From: Agriotes lineatus
Lineage: Eukaryota; Arthropoda; Insecta; Coleoptera; Elateridae
Direction of reading: 5' to 3'
Assembly (NCBI GenBank): GCA_940337035.1
Contig: CALNHX010005276.1
Span: forward strand, 46,097-110,096
DNA length: 64,000 bases
This document shows positions 8,201 to 19,602 of the stretch, piece by piece. The position numbers and the translations under genes were made by a program. The notes below the pieces were generated by a model. That model was not told where the DNA came from. It did not search any database and saw only the letters and a list, made by a program, of their open reading frames with translations. Every line of letters begins with the position of its first letter. Within the stretch, counting starts at the first letter, position 1.

Positions 8201-11036
8201 TACGATCGACGTGCCCAGAAGAGCAAGTATCTTCTATCATTGACAAACATTCAGTGCCTCTCTTTTGTAATAAAAACACCAGTAATATTACTATTTTGCA
8301 TGCAAATATTCAGTGTATTAGAAACAAACACAATTATCTTGAATCCATCTTAACTGAACAAAATTTTGACGTGGTGATGATTAGTGAACATTGGCTTAAG
8401 GATGGAGAAAAACATTTATATACACCAAATAATTACAATCTAGCTTCTTGTTACTGCCGATTGGAGAGTGAATGTGGAAGAGTATGCATTTTTACTAGAT
8501 CTGATCACGTTTTTACATCATTAAATTTCATTAATGAACTTAACAGTGAAAAACATTTTGAATGCATTGGCATTAAACTTGCTGATTTGAACTGTGTTGC
8601 GGTGGCTTTATATCGTTCACCATGTGGTAATATCGATATCTTTAAAAATAAACTTTCTCATGTTCTTGACTTAATATCTAAATATTTTAAAAATAGTAAA
8701 CTAGTGTTTGGTGGCGATTTTAATATAAATTTTGCAGTTAAATCTAAGGAAAGCATCGAAATTACTAACATATTCCATTCTTTTGGATTACAAAAAAATA
8801 TCACCGACTTTACTAGAGTACAAAAAAATTCCAAGTCGTGTATCGACAACATCTTCACAAATTTTGAAACACAACTTGCAACTGTGGCTGAATTTCACAT
8901 ATCTGATCATAAATCTATAATAATTAAATTTAACACTATTCAAAAACGGGCGACCTCTGTTTACAAAACCGTACCAAATAAAAGTTCTAGAAATAGAATC
9001 AAATTTTCAAATTATCTCTTAACTGAAGATTGGGTAGAATTATATAGAGAGTCTGACCCAACCTGCGCAGTTAATGCTTTTTATAAAGTTTTTTCATATT
9101 ATCACGATTTATCTTTTCCTCCCATTAAAATTAATACAAATAACAAACGTAAAAATGCCTCTATGTTTACCAATCCAGAAATAGTTTCGGCCAGGGAAGA
9201 AATAAATCGTCTTGGAAACATTTTGAAATTGAACTTGCAAAATAATGATCTTCTATCGGCTGAATTTAAACAAAAAAAATACGAATACGAACAATAAATC
9301 TTAAAATTAAAAAAAGAAAAAATCAGTAAAGAAATCTTGGAGTCTGATAATAAACAAAGAACAATATGGAGAATAATAAAAAAGGTGTAAACAATATCAA
9401 TAGCAATGGAGTGGTAAGTGTGATTTCCCCAGAATCTCACAACGACTACTTTGTGCATGTAGCCGACGATTTATTATCAAATATTCCCCCATCAAAGTAC
9501 TCACACAGTGTTTATCTAAAGAAATTACCAGTAAACAATGAACAATCACTCTTCTTATATGCTGTTGAGGAATTCGAGGTAGAAGATATTATAAAGGCAT
9601 TAAAAAAGTCAAAATCATTAGACCTATATAATCAATCGGTTTGTATGTACAAAGAAAATGTTTTATGTTTATCTGCCCCGATAGCTCATATTGCAAACAT
9701 CATATTAAAGACGGGCATATTTCCTAATAAATTGAAACAAGCCAAAATTATACCTCTATATAAATCGGGTGAAATTGATGATAGATCCAATTATAGACCC
9801 ATTGCGCTTCTCCCCATTTTGGCCAAAATTATAGAAAAAATTATTGCAGTTCGAATTCTAAATTTCTTTGAAACCAACCATATTTTTACGGACAGACAGT
9901 TTGGCTTCAGAAAAGGAAGGGACACGTCGGGAGCCGTGCTGAATCTCATTAATTATATAACAGAATCATTGGAAAACAAAAAATCTTCCTTTGCACTATT
10001 TCTTGATTTAAGCAAGGCGTTCGACTGTGTCTCAAAAAGCATTTTACTAGATAAACTGGAGTATTACGGTTGCAGGGGATTAACTCTAAAACTAATGTCA
10101 TCCTACTTATCTGACAGATCTCAATGTGTATTTTGCAAAGGTCAGTACAGCCAGATGTCTTCAATTCAACATGGTGTCCCACAAGGAAGTGTATTAGGAC
10201 CGTTATTATTTTTAATCTATGTTAACGATTTGCCTAATGCCATCCCAGTTTTCACGACTTTATTTGCAGACGATACGACCTTTGCAAACCACGTAGAAGA
10301 TGAAACTCTAGTCAATCAGTTACAAACCAACATTATCAACCAAGCCTCAGATTGGTTCCAGGCAAATAAGCTTTGTTTAAACCAAAATAAAACTACCACT
10401 TTACTATTTTCAAATAAACAAAATATCTGTGAAACCGTCAAATTTTTAGGCCTTACCTTGGATAACAAACTAACTTGGCAAGCACATGTTGACAATCTTT
10501 CAATCAAGTTATCAAGAACAATTTATGTAATTAGACAAATAAAAAATCGAGTAAACTTAGATGCTGCCATTACTGCATACCACGCATTATTTCATAGTGT
10601 AATGACGTACGGTGTAATAAACTGGGGTACCTCTACACATATTAAAAAAAATTTCATTGTACAAAAAAGAGCCTTGAGAGTGTTGGAGGGAGCGAGTCAG
10701 TTAGACAGTTGTAAACCATTGTTTAAAAAATATAACATATTAACGCTACCGTCAGCAATACTATATTGTAATTTATTATACATAAAAGAACATTATGGCG
10801 ATTATACAAAAAATGGCGATGCCCATGGTTACGACACCCGCAGTCGAGGCGATATACAGGTTCCGCAGCAGAGACTAACGTCCACTAAACGAAATAATTT
10901 CGGAATAGGATTATTTAATTCGCTTCCTAGTACTCTCAAAAATGCCCCAACAAAACTCTTCAAAGTTAAGCTTAAAAAACATCTTCTGGCCAATGTCTAC
11001 TATGAACTTTCCGATTTCAGATTTGTTGAAAATTAA
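8191..11036 (+). pseudogene. LINE ORF2: AP endonuclease and reverse transcriptase, two breaks
   Basis: The first part, to a TAA at 9295-9297, holds an APE-type endonuclease: ILHANIQ near 8295, ISEHWL near 8380, GGDFNINF near 8710, SCIDNIF near 8840 and ISDHKS near 8900. These carry the Asn, Glu, Asp and His residues expected in the active site. Reading continues in frame past that stop (ILKLKKEKISKEILESDN) until a frameshift in the A-run near 9370-9385. The RT then runs 9366-11036: NYRPIALLP, FGFRKGRDTSGAV, LFLDLSKAFDCV, HGVPQGSVLGPLLFLIYVNDLP, LFADDTTF (catalytic Asp pair near 10265) and a C-terminal region. One nonsense codon and one indel separate endonuclease from RT, so this copy is disabled unless they are sequence errors. 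No ATG precedes the endonuclease; entry by frameshift from ORF1 is likely. Confidence 0.85.
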
Positions 11037-11199
11037 GACTGTCTTGTTTTATTGACTTTAGTATTTTTGTTGTTACTGTATTTATCTGTAGTTGACTATT
11101 TCTGTAAATGCATTGTATTTTTTTATTTTTATATTTTTATATTTCAACTGGAATTGTGACATATCTAAGCACCACGGTGTATATTATGATGAATAAAAA

Positions 11200-11231
11200 T
11201 ACAATACAATACAATACAATACAATACAATT
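11200..11231 (+). repeat. (ACAAT)n LINE tail
   Basis: About six perfect ACAAT units close the 3' UTR of the plus-strand LINE. Pentanucleotide tails of this kind are left by target-primed reverse transcription in CR1-like elements. Confidence 0.85.
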
Positions 11232-11233
11232 TA

Positions 11234-11850
11234 TGTTATATGTGAAAGGATAATCTAGGGTCACTCCGAGATAGTTTAAATGTGGGCGAGTTTTCTGACT
11301 GATAACCTGTTACAGAGATGCATGCAAGCAGGTAGCCTATGTTTTAGTTTGGTTGGAATCTCCATCTCCGGAAGTACTTACCTAGGCTAACCAGATCTGT
11401 TGTTTCAAATGATTGTCTTGTAGCTACAGCCCAGTCATCAGCATATCCAAATTTTCTGCTTCGAGTGGCGGGCATGTCAGCGATGCAGAGACTGAAAAGA
11501 AACGGGACCAGGGCAAAGCCTTGTGGCAGTCCTTTGTTAAGTAATTTTTGTGTGCTTATGGAGTTCCCAATGAACACAAGAAAAGATATGGTGGAGAGCA
11601 TGCTGTCGCTTAAGCAAGCGGTTTTCTAGCAGTGGATTTTTTCAGCAATTTGTAGATTAAACTGTTCCTCCATACAGTATCATATGCTGCACATAAGTCT
11701 ATAAAAACAGCTAAGGTTTTAAGCTTCTTCTGGTTAACGATATAACTTGGTCCACGCAGCTACACTTTTGGGCAGAACCCTGCCTGACGTACCAGGATTT
11801 TTTCAACTATCCTGGTGCTGATACGGTTGAAGATTATACAGGTGAAAAGC
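11234..11850 (-). pseudogene. older minus-strand LINE, RT half (split by insertion)
   Basis: Minus-strand translation gives KKLKTLAVFIDLCAAYDTVWR (RT region with the first catalytic Asp), then LPQGFALVPFLFSLCIADMP, KFGYADDWAVATR (YADD box near 11445) and LGKYFRRWRFQPN, then YLGVTLDYPFTYN-like sequence up to 11234. A single 85-residue frame (11344-11601) is open across the YADD part; the rest is broken. The protein continues at 6445 down to 5880 on the other side of the inserted LINE. PQGF instead of PQGS, and several frame breaks, mark it as dead. Confidence 0.75.
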
Positions 11851-11909
11851 CTTATATTTGCTCTGTTGACTGATTTACAACAGAGCAAATATAAAGTTTT
11901 TCGCCTGTA
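11838..11909. repeat. inverted junction of zinc-finger linker sequence
   Basis: ACAGGTGAAAAGCCTTATAT on the plus strand (TGEKPYIC) faces its near reverse complement ending at about 11909, separated by a short spacer. Arms are about 33 bases. It marks the point where zinc-finger DNA on the minus strand meets a scrap in the opposite orientation. Confidence 0.6.
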
Positions 11910-12344
11910 TTCTCATACTCACTCACATGTGTAACTAAATCACATTTTCGTGCTGTTTTGAAATCACCAACAACAAATTTAAGGCATTTTGCCTATATGA
12001 ATCCTCATATGTCTAGGTAACTAAAATACTTTCATTTACCTACCATTCTATAATCACAGACGGAGCAAATATAAGGTTTTTCGAGCATGCGCAACTAAAT
12101 GAGTTTTTTGGGTTGCTTTGAAATGACAAACAAAACAAAAATATAAGGCTTGTCACCTGTTTGAGTCCTCGCATGAGTAATTAAACTACTTTTGTATGTT
12201 GTTTTGAAAGCACGAACAGAAAAAATAGAAGGCATTTTACGTGTACAAGTCCTCACAGTGTAACTAAACGACTTCTGTATGTGGTTTTGAAATCACAAAT
12301 TGAGCAAATATAAGGTTTTTCGCCTGTATGAGTCTTCACATGTA

Positions 12345-13043
12345 CAGGGTGTCCAAAAAATGGCGGATTAACTTTACGGTGCGTTACTGAGGGATGCCTA
12401 ATAAACTCTGGAAAAATATGAAAAAAAAATCCCTGGGCCGTATTTTTCGAAATATTTCGAAATTAATAAAAATAAATCTGGCAACATTGATACTGCAACA
12501 ATTTCTCAATCAAAAATGTATCCATAGTAAGTTGTTAATATGTTGGTGACACTGTAAGTCTATGTCAAATTCGAAGTTAGTAGGTTAGGTTTTGCGTCAA
12601 TCTGTGTCAAAACTGAAGCAAAACCTAACCTATTAACATCGAATTTGACATAAACTTACAGTGCCACCAACATATTATTCATACAACAAATATTTCAATG
12701 ACAAGCTTGATTTCGTATATTATTATTGTACAAAGCCTGTTTGCCATATTTAGTTATTGACAAACTCAACAGAAAATCAGTTTTTTAAAATACTTAAATA
12801 TTGAAAACAATTTAGTTAAATCCCAAGAATATTAAAAAAACAGATATTTTAATAAGTCCCAGATATATTTGACACTATAATTATACACTAGTTATTTAAA
12901 TAAATGAATTTTATTACTCACCTTTGACCAGAAATATTTCGAAAAATACGGCCCAGGGAATTTTTTTCATATTTTTCCAGGGTTCATTAGGCATCCTCAA
13001 GTAACGCACCATAGAGTTAATCCGCCATTTTTTGGACACCCTG
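12345..13043. mobile_element. mariner-type MITE, TA target duplication
   Basis: A 699-bp element with terminal inverted repeats beginning CAGGGTGTCCAAAAAATGGC at both ends, extending inward with GGATTAACT and, deeper, ATTTTTCGAAATATTTCG-like sequence. TA flanks both ends (12343-12344 and 13044-13045), the duplication made by Tc1/mariner transposases. No transposase is encoded. The element contains a copy of foldback family F1 at 12531-12687, so it is itself a nest. It sits within the zinc-finger ghost. Confidence 0.85.
12531..12687. mobile_element. foldback family F1 copy 2 (nested in the MITE)
   Basis: An inverted repeat of about 157 bp with GTTGTTAATATGTTGGTGAC on the left and its near complement at the right end. 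The inner part has the same AAATTCGA-GTTA-AGGTTAGGTTTT arrangement as the 616-940 palindrome. The outer ~75 bases of the larger palindrome's arms are absent here. Confidence 0.75.
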
Positions 13044-13370
13044 TATAATTAACTCACGTTTGCATTTGGCTCTGTAATCACAAAAAGGGCAAAAATAAAG
13101 CTTTTTGTCTTTATGAGTCCTCAAACGAATAACTAAATGACTTTTAGCTACCATTTCAAAATCACAAACAGGGCAGCTTTCCGCCTGTATGAGTCTTCAT
13201 ATGTCTAACTAAAGTACTTTTATCTGCCGCTCTGTATTCACAGATGAAGTAACTATAAGACTTTTCTCCTGTGTGTGACTTTACATGTTTAACTAAAATA
13301 CTTTTAGCTGCCCTTCTGTATCCACAGACAAGGCAAATATAAGGCTTTTCGTCTGTTTGAGTGCTCATAT

Positions 13371-15574
13371 TAGTTGTTTCGATGCTTCTTGTTTGCTGTA
13401 GAACTTATCAAAATTTTCATGTTTCATGTTTTGTGATATGCAGTTTCTGCAGAACTACATTTACTATCTGTAGTTTCTTGTATGATGTCCATTATAATTG
13501 ATTAAATGTCCGAGTTCCTTTTAATGATAGATGAGCCAACGGAATTTAAATATCATCAGACCTGCAACAAAAGGGGACTGCCATTAACCTACGATAAAAT
13601 TAGCAATATTGTAGCATTGAACAATATTTTTTAAATTTTATTGTAATTTATGTTACTGTGTTGTAAAAAGGAAATGTTGATCACAAATACACCTCAAAAG
13701 ACATACAAATCAAAGTTAGCATAGATAATTGAGTTCCATTTTATAGTTAGACTTCTGCTAGTTAATTCTGAGGAAAATTCCTAAGTGCTGCAGTTGGTAC
13801 TTGTGCATGGAAAAAGTATGTTTACAAATGTTTATCGTTAACCTCTACCAAGGGCACTTTTCCTCGATTTTAACAGGCACAGCTACCCACCTACTCGGCT
13901 TAAGGGCAAAGAGGACTCATACAACCAAACTTTGTGGATTTAAACAGGGCACTGGCCTATAACAAGAGGAAGAAGAGAAGAAGAAGACAAATTATTATCA
14001 AAGAGAAGCTCAGCGGGATATTCGGTTATAAAAATGTTTAGACATATGATGGCGTTATCATTTGTAAGGACAATTTGCGCATTTGACGCTTTTCCGCCTT
14101 TTCTCCCATTTTTAGTTCTTTTCCCGGTTCATTTACGTCCAAATTAAAAGTTCAGCTAGGTTTCGGTGCCCAATTCCGTTCATTTTGAACGCGTAGTTAG
14201 GATCAGCGTTTTAAATCTAAATTTAGCTTTGTCCCCGCATGCCATGACGCAATGTGCCGTTATCGTATTTTTAATTGCTCCTTGGCACCGGAGAGTCGCG
14301 TGCTTTGCTTACGGGTGGTTCCCCTTCGTAAGCGGAGATATGTTGAACAACTCGACGTCATTCGCATGCATGCCAGTGTTGCCAGATTCCGGGATTTATC
14401 ACAAATTTGTTGAATTTAAAGCAGTTTGTGGGACACGATTTGTTACAAAGTCGCAAGTCGCAAATTTGGTGATTAATTATTTTGCAAAAAACATTATGTT
14501 CCCGCAAGCCATAACGATTGACCACCGTGGTCGTTCTAGTAATCACGGATCACGGCAGCCGCCACCGGGGAAACAAGAAATTGATAAAATATTTAAGTTT
14601 GTGAAGAAAATGTGTAGTGTAATCAAGTAACAAACATTTTTTCAAGAAAAACCGTCATTATTATTATTAAGTTGTTCGCTGGGCTGAGACTTTTAGATAG
14701 ATTTGGCGACATCTGATGACCAAGTTGGCGACTTACGCAGAAAAAATGGCAACACTGATGCATGCTCCTATAAGTTGAACAGTTGAACGCCTGCGCGTAG
14801 TTATTTGGCTTTAGGATTTCCGTCTAAAGCTGACGTTCAACGTCCGGCATTAAGTCGTTGTTTCCCGGCGAGGCATTTGCCGCCCCGCGTAGTCGAAATT
14901 GTGGAAAGCATTGAAACCAGGTAGGTGTCGTTCGTGTTGATAAATGTTTAGCCGAGGAGTTTCTGTATCGTGGAGTGGGCACCTCGAATTACGCAATTTT
15001 AAACCTCGTCTGTGAGCAAAACTGTCGTTGAATGGAGTCACGAGTTTCGTACCGTAACCCTGCCTGTCGTACGTGCTTCGTTCTTACCCTTCCTGGGATC
15101 ATAATGCCGTTCAGACCTGGTTGACTATCGCCCCTATGCAGTTTCCTGTCGTTCTGTTGGAGGCAATAGCTTGGACGCAACCCGCAGTTGATTGGACAAC
15201 GTCACCTAGTTTATAAGAATTGTAACGAGCGTAAATATACCGTGAAGTGATGTTCGAAGTGTCGTAGCGTTGTCGTTCATGTAAATGTTAAGATGTTGAA
15301 CAGAAATTACCGCCCTGAAGTTAATTTTGAGTATTTGTTGCCAATTTTGATTGTGGGAAAGCAGTTTCTTTGTGTGAATTTAAAGTTGTCACTGTTTTTG
15401 GAGAAGTTATGTCGTTTGTCTTCACTTTTACCGCCTGTGTTTAGTTTAAACGTTGCGCAATTAACCTCACTAACCTTTTTCGAGTACATATTTTTAACTG
15501 TAACAAGTAATTCTTTTAACACGTTCGCAGAAAGTTAATAAAAAAGGTGGTTTCCAAAAACACACTATTGAATA
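13371..15574. other. no confident gene; one 154-codon open frame of doubtful coding value
   Basis: A plus-strand frame at 14166-14630 is open, but its composition, the lack of any recognisable motif and TGTTGCCAGATT-type sequence common in arthropod noncoding DNA argue against a gene. GGAAGAAGAGAAGAAGAAGA at about 13967-13986 and an (ATT)n run near 14657-14672 could be LINE tails. The stretch 14640-15300 is less AT-rich than the surroundings; I see no other structure. Confidence 0.4.
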
Positions 15575-17647
15575 TGTTACGGTATAATCTTAATGAATCG
15601 ACATTGCATGTATTCAACGTCAAAGAGCGGGTTAGGTTTAGAAGGGTTTGCCGGTTTCCTAAAAGACACAGATCTAAAAATGTCTCGAAGCAGATGGTCG
15701 GCTTCTGTTACCCTCAACTAGCTTAATCGGGAAGGCGTGGTTCGACAAACTTAACGAAACCGACAAGGGTTATCCTATTCTAATCCCTAACAATTCAATT
15801 CATAAATGGGGAAAATGCTCGGAGCGCCACTTGTTTTTAAACAGAGAATTGCTAACGCAGCGAAAACAAGAAATACCACGTAGCAATGAAAAAGTCCTCC
15901 AGGTTGCTTTACACCACTCCAGCGTCACTCGTCAGCTCCACCGACGCCGGATGCAAACGTAGGGTGGCCACAAAAATCGAAGTCACTTACCTTCGATGGC
16001 CACCGCTCTGGAAGCTAATAACAAAATACAAAACACCCCTGATCTTAAGGGCTTACGCGTTCTATCGCATGCTCTGGTCTTTACATGAAATTACACTCGG
16101 CTAAAGCAGTCTTTGGTTGAAGACTCAATAGGTTCACACATTTAAATCAAACCAATAATTAATTTAGCCAATAATGAAATTTAATGATTTAAATTTTAGT
16201 ACATCAAGCCAAAAGTCGGCTATCAAAAAAAGTTACACCCTAGCTGAGGACAAAAGGGGATCCCACGCAAGAACTAACTTAGGCTAAACAGAGTTACAAA
16301 GAATAAACAACTGAAATATTGGCAGGAGTAAAGCTTCCGCCTTCAATGATCAACTGACATAATTAAAATATAAAGACGTACGCAATGTTCGTAGCTCCGC
16401 ACACTGCGCAATAAACAAATGATAATAACACACCCGGCACTGGATAAGCGTAACAGTTAACAATGTACGAATTTACCTTAGCCCAAGCATGGTAGTCTGT
16501 TGGAAGTCCAAGCCTCGGTGATGCTTCAAAGGACGCTGGGGTTGGTGATTGCTTCCTGCAGTGTAGAACAAGGTAGACCCAAGGGTTGTGCGGAAGCCGT
16601 GGCTCACGGCCCAAGAAGGGGTTGGAATTATTTAAGATGAGTACAGCCGCTCCCCCCGGGAACGAAAAGATATTCGGATTTCGGCGCGACGTAACTGGAT
16701 TTGCAAACAGCAGAAGTTTCCCACTCACTATGGGCACATTAAGTAGGCTTCATAGGGCGTCTTGTACTAGATGTGCAACCATGTGCAAAATAACTTTCCC
16801 CCGGCTCTGGGGTTGGTTAACGAACATTAAAAACGCCGCCCGCTGATACGTCAACCGAGTCACACACAACGCGTTCCGCGGGGAAAGAACAGAAATCCTT
16901 CACAAAACATTAATTTAACTGGATCGCACCGAAATGGGTTAACACAAAAGGTCCCCCGGCGAATCGCCGAGGCGACCCCCGAGGGTGCAAAACAAACACC
17001 CCGTCTAGTTTACTCAAGAGCTGGGTACAGATTCTTTATTTCAAATTGGACTCTGCGTGAAGAACACGACGGAAAAGAGTTTAGAACTCCGAAACCACTA
17101 ATTTTAAATGCATCATTCCCTAAGGAGTTATCAATTTTTATTTCCTTTACACAAAGCTTGGTCATCAGAGAAGGTTCTAGAAAGAATTTCTGGCTATACA
17201 GCGGATCGCAAAAATATTAAGTTACAAGGTCAATCCTGCCGAACTTTAAACGATAATTTATAAGAGGGACATTAAGCTGTTATATTCCTAGAAGCTTAAC
17301 TACGTCGGGCAGTATTTAAATAAGTTGAAGGTTGGGACTCAAAGCGATTTAAGCTGGGACGTAAACAAAGGATGCCTTATGTTCCCAATTCGAAGAAATA
17401 TGATTTAGGCGGAAGTGACTGCAATAGATTACATACGGCTCCGAGGAAATGCTTATTAGTGAGAATTCCAAGGACCGCGGGCATATTTGAGCTTGAACTG
17501 AATGAATTGGCTGCAGCATTTTAAAATTATAATACAGGGCCGTACCAGAAAATTTTAAATAGAATAATTTCAGCTTAAATGCACTAATAACACCCAATCG
17601 TGGAATTGACGACAAGGATAGCTTAATGACGTCAAAATCACTTAACA
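15575..17647. mobile_element. solo LTR, TGTTACGG family, copy 1
   Basis: The segment starts TGTTACGGTATAATC and ends GTCAAAATCACTTAACA, giving the short inverted ends TGTTA/TAACA typical of LTRs. The same start (TGTTACGGTAT) and end (CAAAATGACTTAACA) bound the element at 32883-34856. Flanking 4-mers are AATA and AATC, differing at one position, compatible with an old 4-bp target duplication. No gag, pol or primer-binding site is visible, so it is read as a ~2.07-kb solo LTR. Short frames inside are not supported as genes. Orientation cannot be fixed without an internal region. Confidence 0.6.
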
Positions 17648-18828
17648 AATCTTTCAATCTACGTCAGATAAAATTAGATAAAAAATAACTATATATTCTA
17701 GAACCCGTTGTTCAGTGTTTTTAAGGGAAACATTATAAAGTGGCATATGCCGTCATGCGTCTTCATAAAATGAATTTTATGGGATAGAACGGTGACGTCA
17801 TATGCCGTCAAAGCATAAGTAAAAAAATGTTTGAAAGAATATTATTTAATTACAAATTTATAATTATTTAGCTTATTTAGATTGTAAAAGTGCTTAAATT
17901 ATTGAGGGGAAACAATTGGAACAAGAAAATAAAGCACCAGATTATCCCAAGTAAAATATTTCTACAAATTTCAGGTTTTATTCCAAAAAAACTACCTACA
18001 AATCATTGTATTACAATTTATGGTTATGCATAAATAGCTATCGACCACCTACACCTGCTTTTATAAAGATATTTGTTGCCGAGTTTTTAGGTTATAAAGA
18101 AAATTATTCTTTGTTTATTTATTATAATTTTCTATGACTTGAAACAAATCAATACAAAGATGTGTCCCCCGTAGGGACATTCATGAATATTTTTTTTTCT
18201 TTCTCCTGGAACAGTATATACGATACAATAGAAATTGCCATATAAACACGACGGCATATCGCGTGTTGCTACAGTTAGAAAGCAGAATATACCGACGGCA
18301 TACAATGTCTTGTTTCTACACATCCGCGAACGTGTTAATGTTAATTGTCACCTACATATTTTTCTATATTAATATAGTTTCTTTTCAGTTATTTGTGTTT
18401 TTCATTAATGGATTGATGATGTTTGCAGATGTATTTTGTGTATTTTTCCGATGTACAGGGATTCAGACGGCTGTAAGTGAATAAGTCAAGGTAAGTTCGA
18501 CTCAGCTGTTGTGTTCGCCGCTCAAGCATTGCCAAGGTAGGATTAGAAAGGTGGGCCATTTTCTTCCACTTTCTGAATGAGATCACCTGTGTTGCTTTCC
18601 CGATTTAGATAGAAAGTGGTGTTGCTTAGCAATTAACATCTGTATTTCGTTTATCGGATCGTAGCCCTAATTTAATATCGTAAAGAACCATTCCCTCCTA
18701 CTACAGCTTAGGCAGCAACCTTTGTTACAGCCCATCGTAACGGAATTGGGGCAATCGATCACAGAATTTCCCGATTTTGTAACGTCACATACTGATTTAA
18801 GTTGTGAAAATTGACATTTAGGAATTTA
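17648..18828. other. no recognisable gene
   Basis: AT-rich sequence. CATATGCCGTCA-like words recur near 17743-17812 and 18240-18300, including GGCATATGCCGTCA and TGACGTCATATGCCGTCA, which hints at small dispersed repeats. Nothing codes for a recognisable protein. Confidence 0.4.
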
Positions 18829-19602
18829 ACATTATAGTTTTTGCAGATAAATAATGTCAATGAAATTTAGAAAATATGTGTTATATTATTAATGCATGAT
18901 TGTTACTATAGGAATAATAAAAAATCAATAAGTCGTAACATGGTTAATATTTTAAAAGTTTTAAAAATTACGACGTTTCGCAACTTATGGTTGCTTCATC
19001 AGTTGTTATTAAAAATATTTAGTTTAAAAATTGGGTTTACATTTATAACGATATTATAACGTTTGAATTTGAACATTGTGCTGAATTAATTACGACATTT
19101 TACGTATTATGAAGTTTCCATGTTTTGTTTTTAAGTTAAAAGTGAAATATTTATAAAGGTAACATTTTTTTTACTTTCTGCATTCCACTATGCTTAAACC
19201 GAGTGTTAACGTTATATTACACTTTTCAATGCACAGTGTTCAACCCTTTAGGGGTGCTTTTTCTATCATAAAGTACAATAAATAATAACAAATCAACATG
19301 TTACCTATATAATATTTCACTTTTAACTTAAAAACAAAACATGGAAACTTCATAATATGTATAAAGTCGTAATTAATTCAGCACAATGTCTTTATAATAC
19401 CGTTATAAATGTAAACCCAATTTTTAAACTAAATATGTTTAATAACAACTGATGAAGCAACCATAAGTTGCAAAACGTCGTGTAATTTTTAAAACTTTTA
19501 ATTATTGATTTTTTTATTCCTATAGTAAAAATCATGAATTAATAATATAATACATATTTTCTAAATTTCATCGACATTATTTATCTCCAAAAACTATAAT
19601 GT
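18829..19602. mobile_element. 774-bp foldback element with ~330-bp inverted arms
   Basis: Left arm 18829 to about 19165 (starting ACATTATAGTTTTTG) and right arm about 19297-19602 (ending CAAAAACTATAATGT) are inverted copies of high but imperfect identity, around a ~130-bp centre. No open frame of note. Each arm carries a CTGATGA-stem-(G/A)AAAC motif: minus strand 18975-19002 has the intact GAAAC and plus strand 19449-19476 has AAAAC. This resembles the conserved core of a hammerhead ribozyme but has an extra A before the stem. I could not establish a target duplication. Confidence 0.8.

Larger units (their letters stand above)
6446..11231 (+). mobile_element. nearly full-length CR1/Jockey-group LINE with (ACAAT)n tail
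   Basis: A non-LTR retrotransposon of about 4.8 kb: a short 5' UTR (about 6446-6559), ORF1 (6560-8200), an endonuclease-RT ORF2 (8191-11036 with two breaks), a ~120-bp 3' UTR and a tail of about six ACAAT units at 11200-11231. It sits inside an older LINE of opposite orientation, whose reading can be followed on both sides. The 5' boundary is estimated from where that older reading stops and could be off by tens of bases. No exact target-site duplication was found. Few disabling changes suggest a fairly recent insertion. Confidence 0.85.
11873..13370 (-). pseudogene. C2H2 zinc-finger gene ghost, interrupted by a MITE
   Basis: The minus strand shows repeated ~84-bp units encoding the C2H2 pattern C-x2-C-x12-H-x3-H with TGEKPY-like linkers. 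The best part is 13162-13368, a 68-residue frame with two fingers: CLVCGYRRAAKSILVKHVKSH, then FICEYRAADKSTLVRHMKTH (first Cys changed to Phe). Units at about 11873-12342 and 13046-13160 are recognisable by AAATATAAGG-TTTT-CGCCTGT repeats but carry stops, indels and lost Cys or His. Each finger would contact DNA; the finger sequences are close to each other, as in rapidly duplicating insect zinc-finger arrays. A mariner-type MITE splits the array at 12343-13045. A living gene may lie elsewhere in the genome. Confidence 0.75.

Noticed and set aside
8254..8256. GTG or other codon at 8254 as the ORF2 start
   Set aside because: The frame is open upstream to 8062, and the codon has no special context; entry by frameshift from ORF1 explains the arrangement better.
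14166..14630. 154-codon plus-strand open frame as a host gene
   Set aside because: No recognisable domain, no splice or promoter support, and nucleotide words typical of arthropod noncoding DNA.
16363..16846. Frames of 86 and 124 codons inside the first solo LTR
   Set aside because: Overlapping opposite-strand frames without motifs inside a segment bounded by LTR ends.
18975..19476. Active hammerhead ribozyme in the foldback arms
   Set aside because: The core words are present, but there is an extra base before stem II and no convincing stem I or stem III, so only a resemblance is reported.
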